Part shown: one piece after another, positions 1 to 8,538 of the stretch
How positions within the stretch are numbered: position 1 is the first letter of the stretch
How the letters are laid out: each line of letters opens with the position of its first letter
NCBI GenBank assembly: GCA_002352635.1
Contig: DEIT01000046.1
Location: 1 to 11,728 of the forward strand
DNA from: Hyphomicrobiaceae bacterium UBA2767
Lineage (GTDB): Bacteria > Pseudomonadota > Alphaproteobacteria > Rhizobiales > Methyloligellaceae
Direction: 5' to 3'
DNA: 11,728 bases
Notes under the pieces: model-generated
What the model was told of the DNA's origin: nothing
Databases searched by the model: none
The model's input: only the letters and a program-made list of their open reading frames with translations
Made by a program: the position numbers and the translations under genes

Positions 1-941
1 CCGAGCAGGATGTTGCAAATGACCAGCGCCGCAAGTGGATAATGAAACAGGGGGCGCTTGGGTCTGTAACTCAGGGTGTCGAGTTTTGTCGGTTCCAGCT
101 TGTCCAGCTCAACATAGATCTCCTCAAGCTTTGCTCGGTCAAGGGCGAGAAAGAACCTGCCACCGGTCGTTTTCGAGATGTTCTGCAGAGTTTCAAGGTC
201 GAGTTCCTGCTCACCAACGGTCGTCGGGTCGCCCATCGCAATGGTGTGGATCGTGATGCCTTTTTCCGCGGTGATGGTTGCCGCCCGCGTAATAGGCATC
301 TGGCTTCCGGTGTCGTTGCCGTCCGTCAACAGTATGGCGACCTTGTTCGACGTTGAGCTGGCATCGAAAAGCCTGACTGTTAGGCCGATTGCATCACCTA
401 TCATCGTTTTTGGCCCCGCCATGCCGGTCTGCAATTCTTCCAGAAGCTGAAGGATCGTTCGATGGTCCTCAGTAAATGTTGCTTGGGGAAATGCGGCATC
501 GCCAAAAACCGCCAGACCCAGCCGGTCGCCCTTGCGGCGGGAAATGAAATCGCGGAGGACCAGCTTCACCGCGTCAAGGCGGGTGATCTTTTCTCCCTCA
601 CTGTTGGCGAAATCCTGTTCATCCATGGAGCCCGATAAATCGACAATCAGCATCATGTCGCGTGCGGCTTTTTCTTGGACGATTGGCTCGCCCGCCCAGA
701 CCGGACGCGCCAAGGCGATGACGACGAGCACCCAGGTCAGCAGACTGTTCAGTCGCTGCAGCCAGTTCTTCTGAAGGACCACGGCGCCGGATTGTGGCCG
801 CTGCCCGGTTAACTCGATGAGACGACTGTAGAACGGGACGCGCAAGGCCTCGCCGTGGTCGCGAAATTCCGGCGTCAGCCAGTACACCAGCAAGGGCAAC
901 GGGAGCAGCGCAAACGCCCATGGAAACTCAAACTGCAGCAC
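1..941 (-). CDS. VWA-domain membrane protein, BatA-like (3' end beyond window)
   Basis: The product is an inner-membrane protein with a von Willebrand A domain, most like BatA of MoxR/Bat operons. The order seen is a hydrophobic N-terminal segment (about residues 7-22), a second membrane segment (about 65-82), and then the VWA domain. The MIDAS metal site looks complete: DLSGS at 101-105, Thr179 in PKTMIGDAIG, and Asp207 in LLTDGND. A third hydrophobic stretch begins just before the window edge, so only a short tail is probably missing. The start is GTG at 941..939, the only usable in-frame start after a TGA four codons upstream, with a GAGG ribosome site before it. It overlaps the DUF4381 gene by 14 bases, which implies translational coupling. 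The VWA face probably binds a partner in a metal-dependent way in the periplasm or cytoplasm. Confidence is high for the domain and moderate for the BatA name. Confidence 0.88.
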   Translation of the reverse strand, partial: MLQFEFPWAFALLPLPLLVYWLTPEFRDHGEALRVPFYSRLIELTGQRPQSGAVVLQKNWLQRLNSLLTWVLVVIALARPVWAGEPIVQEKAARDMMLIVDLSGSMDEQDFANSEGEKITRLDAVKLVLRDFISRRKGDRLGLAVFGDAAFPQATFTEDHRTILQLLEELQTGMAGPKTMIGDAIGLTVRLFDASSTSNKVAILLTDGNDTGSQMPITRAATITAEKGITIHTIAMGDPTTVGEQELDLETLQNISKTTGGRFFLALDRAKLEEIYVELDKLEPTKLDTLSYRPKRPLFHYPLAALVICNILL

Positions 942-1443
942 GATGACACCTCATCCATGCGGTGCTGGCATTAAGCAAATGCAGAGTGGTCGTCTCGTCC
1001 AACCATGCAGCAGATTCCTCGGCATAAGCCAGTCGATCCAGTGTCTTTGCATCCTGCTCGCAGAACAGTTCGCGACCTGCGCTCCGGTTCAGCCATTCAA
1101 TCCAATCGTTTCCCCTGAGCATTGCCACTTCTTCGCGCTCTGCCGCCGCCAAGGCCGATTTGCGCAATAGGAAGGGCAAGGTCGCGAGCGTGGCCGGATC
1201 TGATGTCATTGCCTGCAGTTCGGCGAGGCCCTTGCGACGATACGCGTTGCGTCTATAGCGATCCCGGAGGCGCAATCCCAGCCAGACGGCGGCGCCCAAG
1301 ATGATCGCGGCGAGGACGTACCAGCCAGTTGTCTGTGGCCACCAACTTACCGGCTCGGGCAGCGAAAGTTCCTTGAGACCCCACATGCGGTTGGAACCGA
1401 ATAGTTCGGCTGACGAGATCGCGGCGCCGGTTTGGTCTGTCAT
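928..1443 (-). CDS. DUF4381 family membrane protein
   Basis: This 171-residue protein has one clear membrane segment (about 41-59, rich in Ala, Ile and Leu), followed by a basic stretch (RLRDRYRRNAYRRK) and a soluble helical C-terminal region. The size, the single helix after a Trp-Pro-rich lead (PVSWWPQTTGW) and the position between DUF58 and VWA genes all match DUF4381, a family of unknown biochemical role found in MoxR/DUF58/VWA operons. The basic residues after the helix suggest that the C-terminal part is cytoplasmic. Its ATG overlaps the DUF58 stop codon as ATGA, and its own stop lies inside the VWA gene, so the three genes are very probably translated together. The family is assigned by memory of its pattern and by context. 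Confidence 0.8.
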   Translation of the reverse strand: MTDQTGAAISSAELFGSNRMWGLKELSLPEPVSWWPQTTGWYVLAAIILGAAVWLGLRLRDRYRRNAYRRKGLAELQAMTSDPATLATLPFLLRKSALAAAEREEVAMLRGNDWIEWLNRSAGRELFCEQDAKTLDRLAYAEESAAWLDETTTLHLLNASTAWMRCHRAAV

Positions 1444-2372
1444 CGCATGCCTCGTCGTGGCTTGAAACCAAGCAGCTTCCGGACCTGCTCGGGCACCGGC
1501 AGTCCGGTATGCAGCGGCAACACGGGAATCTCTCGCTTGAGAAGAAACTGCCGGATCTCCGCAAGTCGCTCCGAGAAAACATCGGCAAAACGCCCTCGCA
1601 GTTTCGCGTCGCCCGAGTCCACCTCCACCTGCAGTTCGCCATCGCCGACGACGAGGGGACCCAGATCAGGAAGTTGCGCCTCGAGTGGGTCGTAAACGAG
1701 CCCTGCGAGGATATCGTTGTGACGTCCGAGCCGCGTTATCAGGCGTTTCGTACCCGCGTCGGCGCCATTGAAATCGCTGATGATGCAAACCAGGGCGTCA
1801 TGCTTGACCAGGCGGCAGGCACGTTCCAAGACCTCGTTCAGACGTTCCGGACGTGATACTTCGGAACTATCAGATCGCAGCGCGCCATTTTGCGCGACGA
1901 TCACGCTGAGGATGCGCATGACGGTCCGCGTGCTGCGATGCGGTCGAACCTCCACCGTCTCTGCATCGTTAAAGACAATTGCGCCAACCCGGTCGCCGAC
2001 GCCGACCACACGCCACGCGCCGAGTGCAGCGGTTTCAGCCGCGGTAACGGATTTCATGGCGCGCTGGCTGCCGAAAAACATGTTCAGCCGCTGGTCGACA
2101 ACCAGAAGAACCGGGCGATCACGCTCTTCGGTGTAGACCCGCGTGTGCGGCTCACGCATGCGGGCGGTGACTTTCCAGTCGATGTTGCGGATGTCGTCGC
2201 CCGGCAAGTAATTGCGGATCTCCTCGAAATTTAGACCCCGGCCACGCAGGCGCGATGCCTTTTGACCGGCGAGCAGGCTATGGATCGGTTGGCGCGGTAG
2301 AAATGAGAAGCCCTGACCTTGATGCTTGAGGCGGATCAAACTCTGCAAATCTGTGTATACGCCCGTTGTCAT
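1440..2372 (-). CDS. DUF58 domain protein
   Basis: This 310-residue protein carries the DUF58 signature RNYLPGDDIRNIDWKVTAR at about residues 53-71, followed by the conserved acidic TEERDRP. DUF58 proteins contain a degenerate VWA-like fold and are almost always encoded beside a MoxR ATPase, as here. The first MIDAS position reads DQRLNM (Asp93), not the DxSxS of a metal-binding VWA domain, so this copy probably does not bind metal in the usual way; some DUF58 subfamilies share that change. No signal peptide or membrane segment is seen, so it is likely cytoplasmic or peripheral. The ATG is at 2372..2370, 27 bases after the phosphatase stop. The ribosome site is weak (GGGCGAG). The gene end overlaps the DUF4381 start by four bases. 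Confidence 0.9.
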   Translation of the reverse strand: MTTGVYTDLQSLIRLKHQGQGFSFLPRQPIHSLLAGQKASRLRGRGLNFEEIRNYLPGDDIRNIDWKVTARMREPHTRVYTEERDRPVLLVVDQRLNMFFGSQRAMKSVTAAETAALGAWRVVGVGDRVGAIVFNDAETVEVRPHRSTRTVMRILSVIVAQNGALRSDSSEVSRPERLNEVLERACRLVKHDALVCIISDFNGADAGTKRLITRLGRHNDILAGLVYDPLEAQLPDLGPLVVGDGELQVEVDSGDAKLRGRFADVFSERLAEIRQFLLKREIPVLPLHTGLPVPEQVRKLLGFKPRRGMR

Positions 2373-2399
2373 TCACTCGCCCATATCGGCAATGTCCGG

Positions 2400-4112
2400 C
2401 TAACGCTTTGCATTCAACACCTCAATGAGAGGATCACTGCGAGAACCAGAGGGAAGCTTCGTACCCAGCAAGAGCGATAGCGTGGGAGCAACAGCAACGG
2501 TGTCAACCAATCTGCTGACATGCTGCGCCTCTATTCCATTTCCGGCAAACATGATCGGGACATAGCTATCGTAGCTCCATGGCGAGCCATGGGTTGCCGC
2601 GACGTTCAGTCCATCGAAATCATTGATGAACCTGTTTGGTTCGAACACCAGATAGATGTCGCCCGAGCGTTTCGGGTGGAAGTTTTTTAGCACCGACCTG
2701 ATCAGCGGTGTGTCAGGCAGGTTTGCGGAAGAAAGTGCCCGGCTCGAGATTGCCAGGCTCACACCCTTGAACTTCATCAGTTGCTCCGAGACAGCTTGCT
2801 CTACCTCGGCTTGATCGAGATTGCGCCTGCGTATCAGATCTCGGTTTAGATAGAGGTAGGGGTGGAAATAGGAGGTAATCAATTTCTCGCCGATACCGAA
2901 GCGGGCTTTCAAGGCGACGATTGCGCCTTCTTTGTCGAAGGCATTTGGGTCGATATACTTTGCTTCAAAGCCAAGCTCCGTCAGATATCCTGGGGCCTCT
3001 GGTCCGCCATGGTCTGCGGACAATACGATCAAAGTCTTATCCAGACCGACTTCGGCATCAACGAATTGAAACAATTCCGCCAAACTTCGATCCAAGCGCA
3101 AGATGTTGTCTTCGCTTTCGAGGCTGGATGCTCCGAACATATGGCCAACATAATCTGTGGCCGAAAAACTCACGGACAGGTAGTCCGGAACCGCGTCTCG
3201 TCCGAGTGCCTCGTTCCTGATCAAGGCCTTCGCAAAATCGAGGACAAGTTCGTCTCCTGCCGGACTGATGGTCAGCAAAGTCGTGAAATATTTGTTGCCG
3301 GGTCTGCCGAAAGGGTGGGGGAAGGTACGCCCGAAACCCGGTAGTGCGGTTTCGTAGGGCCTGTCATCAGCGTCGCCGAACAGATAGCTCGATTTATCAT
3401 GAAGGAGTTCCCATGATTTTCCGGCATACTTGTTTGTTGGGTTCTGTGCGTTCCAATCGATCACCCATTGCGGATATTCTTCGTAGTAAAATCGGCTGGT
3501 GATGAACTCACCGGATTTCTTCGAAAACCAAAATGCCTTACCGGTATGCCCAGCCATTGATATGGCCCCGCGATCCTTGACTGAAACTCCGAAGACCTTG
3601 GATTTTCCTCCCTGATTCAGCATCAGTTCATCGCTGAACGTTGAAACCAAGATGGCGGAGGGCGAACGACCGTCAGATCGGGCAGTTCGTTGCGTGGGGT
3701 CGATCTCTGTTTTCTTGTCGACGCCTGCGCCCTTGCTCAGGACAGGATAACGCGCGTCTTCCACGTTGTACTTCAGTGCGCCGCTTTGACGATCAAGCCA
3801 TACGTTGGCAACCATGCCGTGCGCTGAGGGATGAGCGCCTGTCGCAAGCGTCGTATGCCCTACGATCGTCTCGGTATTGGCATGCGCGTGATGGGCGTTT
3901 CGGTACACCGTGCCGTTTTCGGCGAGATAACGGAAACCGCCTTCTCCGAACCGGTCGTAGAAGCGCCAGGGCATGTCGCCACGAAGCTGGTCGACAGTGA
4001 TCTGCAATATCAGTCTGGGTTTTTCGCGCTCCTGTGCAGCAACACCACCCATACCGGTCGCAAATGCAACAATGGCAACAGTCAGAAATCTTATCCACAA
4101 AGTCCGGTTGAT
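2400..4112 (-). CDS. PafA-like alkaline phosphatase (alkaline phosphatase superfamily), exported
   Basis: This is a predicted periplasmic phosphomonoesterase with two zinc ions. Numbering from the TTG at 4100, the residues match those known for PafA: metal ligands Asp37, Asp316, His320, Asp363, His364 and His504; the nucleophile Thr78 in TETIVGHTT; Asn99; and the pair Lys165 and Arg167 in VSVKDRG. That pair marks PafA monoesterases and is absent from diesterase relatives. The length (566 residues) is close to PafA. An N-terminal signal peptide ends near VAA|QE. The start is uncertain. TTG at 4100 has no well-placed ribosome site, whereas a strong AAGGAGG lies five bases before an in-frame ATC at 4112..4110, giving a signal peptide four residues longer (INRT). 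No ATG or GTG exists between the MoxR stop and this point. The gene sits in the sulfatase/MoxR operon. Confidence 0.9.
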   Translation of the reverse strand: MNRTLWIRFLTVAIVAFATGMGGVAAQEREKPRLILQITVDQLRGDMPWRFYDRFGEGGFRYLAENGTVYRNAHHAHANTETIVGHTTLATGAHPSAHGMVANVWLDRQSGALKYNVEDARYPVLSKGAGVDKKTEIDPTQRTARSDGRSPSAILVSTFSDELMLNQGGKSKVFGVSVKDRGAISMAGHTGKAFWFSKKSGEFITSRFYYEEYPQWVIDWNAQNPTNKYAGKSWELLHDKSSYLFGDADDRPYETALPGFGRTFPHPFGRPGNKYFTTLLTISPAGDELVLDFAKALIRNEALGRDAVPDYLSVSFSATDYVGHMFGASSLESEDNILRLDRSLAELFQFVDAEVGLDKTLIVLSADHGGPEAPGYLTELGFEAKYIDPNAFDKEGAIVALKARFGIGEKLITSYFHPYLYLNRDLIRRRNLDQAEVEQAVSEQLMKFKGVSLAISSRALSSANLPDTPLIRSVLKNFHPKRSGDIYLVFEPNRFINDFDGLNVAATHGSPWSYDSYVPIMFAGNGIEAQHVSRLVDTVAVAPTLSLLLGTKLPSGSRSDPLIEVLNAKR

Positions 4113-4117
4113 CTTCG

Positions 4118-4124
4118 CCTCCTT
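4118..4124 (-). promoter_or_regulatory. Strong ribosome binding site before the phosphatase gene
   Basis: AAGGAGG on the minus strand (complementary to CCTCCTT here) lies five bases before an in-frame ATC and 17 bases before the TTG codon. Spacing favours the ATC as the true start, although AUC starts are rare. Confidence 0.6.
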
Positions 4125-4139
4125 ATGGTTCGGGTTGGT

Positions 4140-5132
<993 letters not shown>

Positions 5133-5140
5133 TTGTAAGA

Positions 5141-5186
5141 ATCCGGCCCGCTCAATGTAAAGTTAGAGAGGCGGCGCGGGCCGGAT
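5141..5186. repeat. Intergenic inverted repeat between sulfatase and MoxR genes
   Basis: A perfect 11-base inverted repeat (ATCCGGCCCGC at 5141-5151, its complement at 5176-5186) encloses a 24-base loop in the gap between the sulfatase stop and the MoxR start. The GC-rich stem should form in mRNA. There is no run of U after it on the minus strand, so it is unlikely to be a standard terminator. A processing or mRNA-stability hairpin that sets relative expression of the genes on each side is more likely. Confidence 0.6.
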
Positions 5187-5201
5187 GACATATGATCCCG
5201 G

Positions 5202-6770
5202 CTACTGTGAACCAGACGGAGCCTCAAGCTTTTCCATCACCTTGGAAAGGCTGAAACTTCCCGGTTTCTGGCGTGGGGGAAATTCCTTGAAGGTCTCCAG
5301 GAAGTTCGCAACATAGACCTGAGCGGGCACTAGCAGATATACGCGATCGATCAGCCAGTCGTAATAGGTATTCGACGTGGAATAGGCCCGTTCATACGGG
5401 TCACGGCGAAGGTGGAAGATCAGCGGTACGCGAAGCTCGGTCCATGGTTCAATCCATGCCCGCAAGGTGGCTTCCGCCTTCTGCTCCATAAAGAGGGCCT
5501 TCCAGTCGTTATAGCGCAGCGCGGTCAGGTCTCCTTCATCAGAAAAATAGAAGATCTCTTTACGGGGCCCCTTCTTTTCCTTGCCAGTCAAATGAGGGAG
5601 GAAATTGTAGCCATCGAGGTGCACCTTGTAGGTGCGCCCGATCGCCTTCACACCACCCTTCTTGAGTTTGGCTTTGATGTCTGCATCGCCTGCAGCGGCC
5701 ACCAATGTGGGCAACCAGTCCATATGGTGCATGATCTCGTTGGAAATCTGACCTGGCTTGATCTTGCCTGGCCACCTGACCATCGAAGGCACTCGCCAGC
5801 CGCCTTCCCAGTTCGTGTTTTTCTCACCACGAAACGGCGTCATACCCGCATCCGGCCACGTGTTCATGTGGACACCGTTGTCCGTTGAATAGTGCACAAT
5901 GGTGTTGTCGGAAATGCCGAGATCATCCAGTTTTTTGAGCAGTTTGCCGACATGCATGTCATGCTCGACCATGCCGTCTGAATATTCGTCCTGTCCGGAA
6001 ATGCCGCGCAACGAGTCTTTGACATGGGTGCGGAAATGCATACGCGTACCGTTCCACCAGACGTAGAATGGCTTGCCGGCCTTGTGCGCCCTGTCGATGA
6101 AATTTAGTGCCTGATCCACGGTCTCGTCGTCGACCGTTTCCATGCGCTTCTTGGTCAGCGGCCCGGTGTCCTCGATTTTGCCGTCTGCCGACGACTTGAT
6201 CACGCCTCGAGGACCAAAACGTTCACGGAATTTGGGGTCTTTGGGATAATCCTCGTTTTCCGGCTCTTCCTCTGCATTCAGATGATAGAGATTGCCGAAA
6301 AATTCATCAAAGCCGTGATTGGTCGGCAGCATGTCGTCTCTGTCGCCGAGATGGTTCTTGCCAAACTGTCCAGTGACATAACCTTGCGCCTTTAAAAGCC
6401 CGGCGATGGTCGGGTCCTCTTTTTTCATGCCCTCTTCGGCGCCCGGGAGACCAACCTTTGAGAGACCGGTGCGAAACACGCTCTGGCCCATGATGTAGGA
6501 TGACCGACCTGCAGTGCAGGATTGCTCACCGTAATAGTCGGTGAAGATCATGCCTTCTTTGGCAATCCGGTCAATGTTCGGCGTGCGATAGCCTATTAGG
6601 CCCATTGTGTAGGCGCTAATATTCGATTGGCCGATATCATCACCCCAGATCACCAGGATGTTGGGTTTCTTTTCCTGTGCATGAGCACCGGGTGTGGTCG
6701 TCAATGCCACAACGAATAACGCAGCTAAGAAAATCGTGACAAACCCGACCAAACTTCGGTTGTTCTTCAT
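5202..6770 (-). CDS. Exported sulfatase, Cys-type (formylglycine-dependent)
   Basis: This 522-residue type I sulfatase hydrolyses sulfate esters, probably in the periplasm; the substrate is unknown. A signal peptide (basic MKNNR, hydrophobic 8-25) ends near AHA|QE at residue 31. Catalytic features are metal ligands Asp44 and Asp45 (GDDIG), the formylglycine site Cys85 in CTAGR with Arg89, Lys138 and His140 (FGKNHLGD), His245, Asp297 and Asn298 (STDNG), and Lys317. The site uses Ala where most Cys-type sulfatases have Pro (CxPxR), a variant that is tolerated in bacteria. The ATG is at 6770, with GGAGG seven bases upstream. The gene for its likely activating enzyme lies directly upstream, 64 bases away. 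The overall pattern resembles arylsulfatases, but aryl substrates should not be assumed. Confidence 0.93.
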   Translation of the reverse strand: MKNNRSLVGFVTIFLAALFVVALTTTPGAHAQEKKPNILVIWGDDIGQSNISAYTMGLIGYRTPNIDRIAKEGMIFTDYYGEQSCTAGRSSYIMGQSVFRTGLSKVGLPGAEEGMKKEDPTIAGLLKAQGYVTGQFGKNHLGDRDDMLPTNHGFDEFFGNLYHLNAEEEPENEDYPKDPKFRERFGPRGVIKSSADGKIEDTGPLTKKRMETVDDETVDQALNFIDRAHKAGKPFYVWWNGTRMHFRTHVKDSLRGISGQDEYSDGMVEHDMHVGKLLKKLDDLGISDNTIVHYSTDNGVHMNTWPDAGMTPFRGEKNTNWEGGWRVPSMVRWPGKIKPGQISNEIMHHMDWLPTLVAAAGDADIKAKLKKGGVKAIGRTYKVHLDGYNFLPHLTGKEKKGPRKEIFYFSDEGDLTALRYNDWKALFMEQKAEATLRAWIEPWTELRVPLIFHLRRDPYERAYSTSNTYYDWLIDRVYLLVPAQVYVANFLETFKEFPPRQKPGSFSLSKVMEKLEAPSGSQ

Positions 6771-6834
6771 CGTTCTACCTCCGCATTTAACAACATGATC
6801 AGCAAAACATTGCTTGGGCCGTCTTCCGCGGCCT

Positions 6835-7863
6835 TTATTTCTGAGCCTCCTTGAGGGGGCGATTCAGAACCGTTCGGAACCCGACATGCTCGGCACCAAG
6901 ATCGACCTCCTGCGGCTGGCGGGCCGAGGGGCGGTAACGCGAACAAAAATTCGATGCACACAGATAAGATCCGCCCTTGATCACGCGCTGCGGCGCCTGG
7001 CCGGGCGCAAGCTTGATAAGGTGAAGAGCAGGACCTACAGGATTCCGCGCTGCCTCGCGGGCGTGGCCGCGCCGATACCAGTCGCGCGTCCATTCCCAGA
7101 CATTGCCAAGCATGTCACTCAACCCGTAGCCATTCGCCGGGAAGCACCCCACCGGGGCAGTGGTCTCGAAGCCATCGTCGTTGGTATTTAGAATTGGAAA
7201 AATGCCCTGCCAGGTGTTCGCGATCGGGTTGCCTGCCTTGTCAAAGGGTCTTGACCAGTCCTCCGACGCGTCACGTCCACCCAGTGCCGCAAACTCCCAC
7301 TGTGACTCTGTGGGCAGGCTGCGACCGCGCCATTTGGCGTAGGCAATCGCATCCTCGTATGCAATGTGAACGACCGGATGGTTATCCTTGTCTTTGATCG
7401 AGCTGTCGGGACCTTCTGGATGTCGCCAATTCGCACCTTTCACATATTGCCACCATCTGCTCAGGCGGGCGCCCGGCCGCAATGCGGTGGGTTTGACGAA
7501 GACGATGGCACCAGGCTCCAGCAAGAGCTTCGGCATGCTTGGACGAGATCGTGGATCGAGTCCACGCTCGGCGAGCGTGACGTATCCCGTCGCATCCACA
7601 AAGTCGCCAAACTGAGCGTTGGTGACTTCGTGCTCATCGATCCAGAAACCATCTACTCGCACGCTGTGTGCATGTCGCTCTTCGGGTCTCTGGTCATCCG
7701 ATCCCATGCGGAATGCACCACCTGGAATGAAGACCATGCCGGCGGTTTCCGCGCTGCTACCCGGCGTGCCTGAATAGCTGGTGCACCTGACACTTTCGGC
7801 AGAAACTGTTGCGGGAAAAAGCAGGAGAGTGGCAAAAACTACGCTCCTGACGCTTGTACGCAT
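6835..7863 (-). CDS. Formylglycine-generating enzyme (SUMF1/FGE family), exported
   Basis: This 342-residue FGE-sulfatase family protein oxidises the active-site cysteine of a sulfatase to formylglycine, using oxygen and copper. The family opening is seen as MVFIPGGAFRMGS (about 43-55), then FWIDEHEVTNAQF (73-85), HPVVHIAYEDAIAYAKW, RSLPTESQWEFAA and GYGLSDMLGNVWEWT. The two catalytic, copper-binding cysteines are Cys302 and Cys307 in GGSYLCASNFC, spaced as in human FGE, so this should be an active enzyme and not a mere SUMF1-fold protein. Unusually for a bacterial FGE, a signal peptide is present (MRTSVRSVV, hydrophobic core, VSA|ES near residue 22). The ATG has GGGAGG six bases upstream. 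It is the first gene of the run and directly precedes its likely substrate. Confidence 0.93.
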   Translation of the reverse strand: MRTSVRSVVFATLLLFPATVSAESVRCTSYSGTPGSSAETAGMVFIPGGAFRMGSDDQRPEERHAHSVRVDGFWIDEHEVTNAQFGDFVDATGYVTLAERGLDPRSRPSMPKLLLEPGAIVFVKPTALRPGARLSRWWQYVKGANWRHPEGPDSSIKDKDNHPVVHIAYEDAIAYAKWRGRSLPTESQWEFAALGGRDASEDWSRPFDKAGNPIANTWQGIFPILNTNDDGFETTAPVGCFPANGYGLSDMLGNVWEWTRDWYRRGHAREAARNPVGPALHLIKLAPGQAPQRVIKGGSYLCASNFCSRYRPSARQPQEVDLGAEHVGFRTVLNRPLKEAQK

Positions 7864-7888
7864 GACAAACCTCCCACCTTCAGTAACT

Positions 7889-7917
7889 ACTCTACTTCAG
7901 AGGTAAAATGAACACAA
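7889..7917 (-). promoter_or_regulatory. Possible sigma-70-like promoter of the FGE/sulfatase/MoxR operon
   Basis: On the minus strand, TTGTGT (7917..7912) and TAGAGT (7894..7889) are 17 bases apart and end 25 bases before the FGE start codon. Matches are three of six and four of six to consensus, so the call is weak. It rests on position upstream of the first gene of the run. Confidence 0.25.
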
Positions 7918-8088
7918 CCAACGCTATTCTGGGGGGGGTGTGACTCAACCTAAAGTTGTAGACTCGCATGCTAATTTCAGGAGGTCAGCATGTGGTGTGG
8001 TTGACGTTGGAATCGACGCGTGTGGCGACCAGTCGCGCCTATCGGGACAGCTGGGAGGCGCATGCAATGTCCGCTTATGGCTGCCGAT

Positions 8089-8235
8089 TCAACTGATCGC
8101 CGCAACACATTGTGCGAACTTCTCAGCTGGTGAGTGATAGTTCAATGTCTTTCGCGGCCGTTCATTGAGCTCCCGCGCCACGGCATCGAGTTTGGCCTGG
8201 CTATGCACCGAGAGGTCGGTGCCCTTCGGGAAGTA
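8089..8235 (-). pseudogene. IS30-family transposase, C-terminal remnant
   Basis: The last 48 or so residues of an IS30-type DDE transposase are readable: PKGTDLSVHSQAKLDAVA followed by LNERPRKTLNYHSPAEKF and a short tail to the stop. This segment follows the catalytic Glu helix in IS30 enzymes. Everything N-terminal, including the whole DDE core, is missing, so no transposase is made. It is joined in frame to an integrase start on its right. No terminal inverted repeat could be recognised in the bases to the left. Confidence 0.85.
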
Positions 8236-8373
8236 TTGGCATACATAAGACTTGCGCGCGCCCTTCGAAACCTTCAATCCGAAACCCTTCAGATCGCGGT
8301 CCCAAATGAAGTAGTCGCGCTCGCCGATGTGGGCACCATCAACGACTGATTTCGTGAGCTTCCGCGCTGGCAT
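8233..8373 (-). pseudogene. Tyrosine integrase, N-terminal remnant (DUF4102 type)
   Basis: The first 47 residues match the start of P4-type tyrosine integrases: MPARKLTKSVVDG, then RDYFIWDRDLKGFGLKVSKG and SYVCQY, which is the N-terminal DUF4102 arm domain. The catalytic domain is gone, replaced in frame by an IS30 transposase tail. The six bases coding Gln-Tyr (8233-8238) could belong to either gene, so the join may have formed at a short shared sequence. Integrases of this type target tRNA genes, and a tRNA fragment lies just upstream. The chimeric reading frame (8089-8373, 94 residues) is intact, but a function is not expected. Confidence 0.85.
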
Positions 8374-8386
8374 AGGAAATTGGACC

Positions 8387-8415
8387 TGTGCTTACTTTTT
8401 CGATGAATAAGCACA
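8387..8415. repeat. Inverted repeat upstream of the integrase start
   Basis: A perfect 8-base inverted repeat, TGTGCTTA (8387-8394) and TAAGCACA (8408-8415), has a 13-base spacer and sits 14 bases before the integrase start codon. It could be an operator for the integrase promoter or an integrase/excisionase arm site. Function is inferred from position only. Confidence 0.45.
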
Positions 8416-8538
8416 TAGCAAGCACGCAAAACGGAACTTCAAGGAATACCTGGGAACGAACAGAGGAAAAAATACATATTTTATTGGTGTTCATGGAGCA
8501 TCTGGGAAAGAGCAGGAAACTCACAAATTCTAATTCCC

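Noticed and set aside
619..921. Minus-strand 100-codon frame
   Set aside because: It is a shadow frame of the VWA gene, whose own frame starts at 941 and shows the MIDAS motif.
6767..7093. Minus-strand 108-codon frame across the FGE/sulfatase gap
   Set aside because: Out of frame with FGE, which carries the catalytic cysteines in the same bases.
7968..8096. Plus-strand 42-codon frame (MLISGGQHVVWLTLES...)
   Set aside because: It reads smoothly but overlaps the IS30 tail by eight bases and matches no family I know; too short to support.
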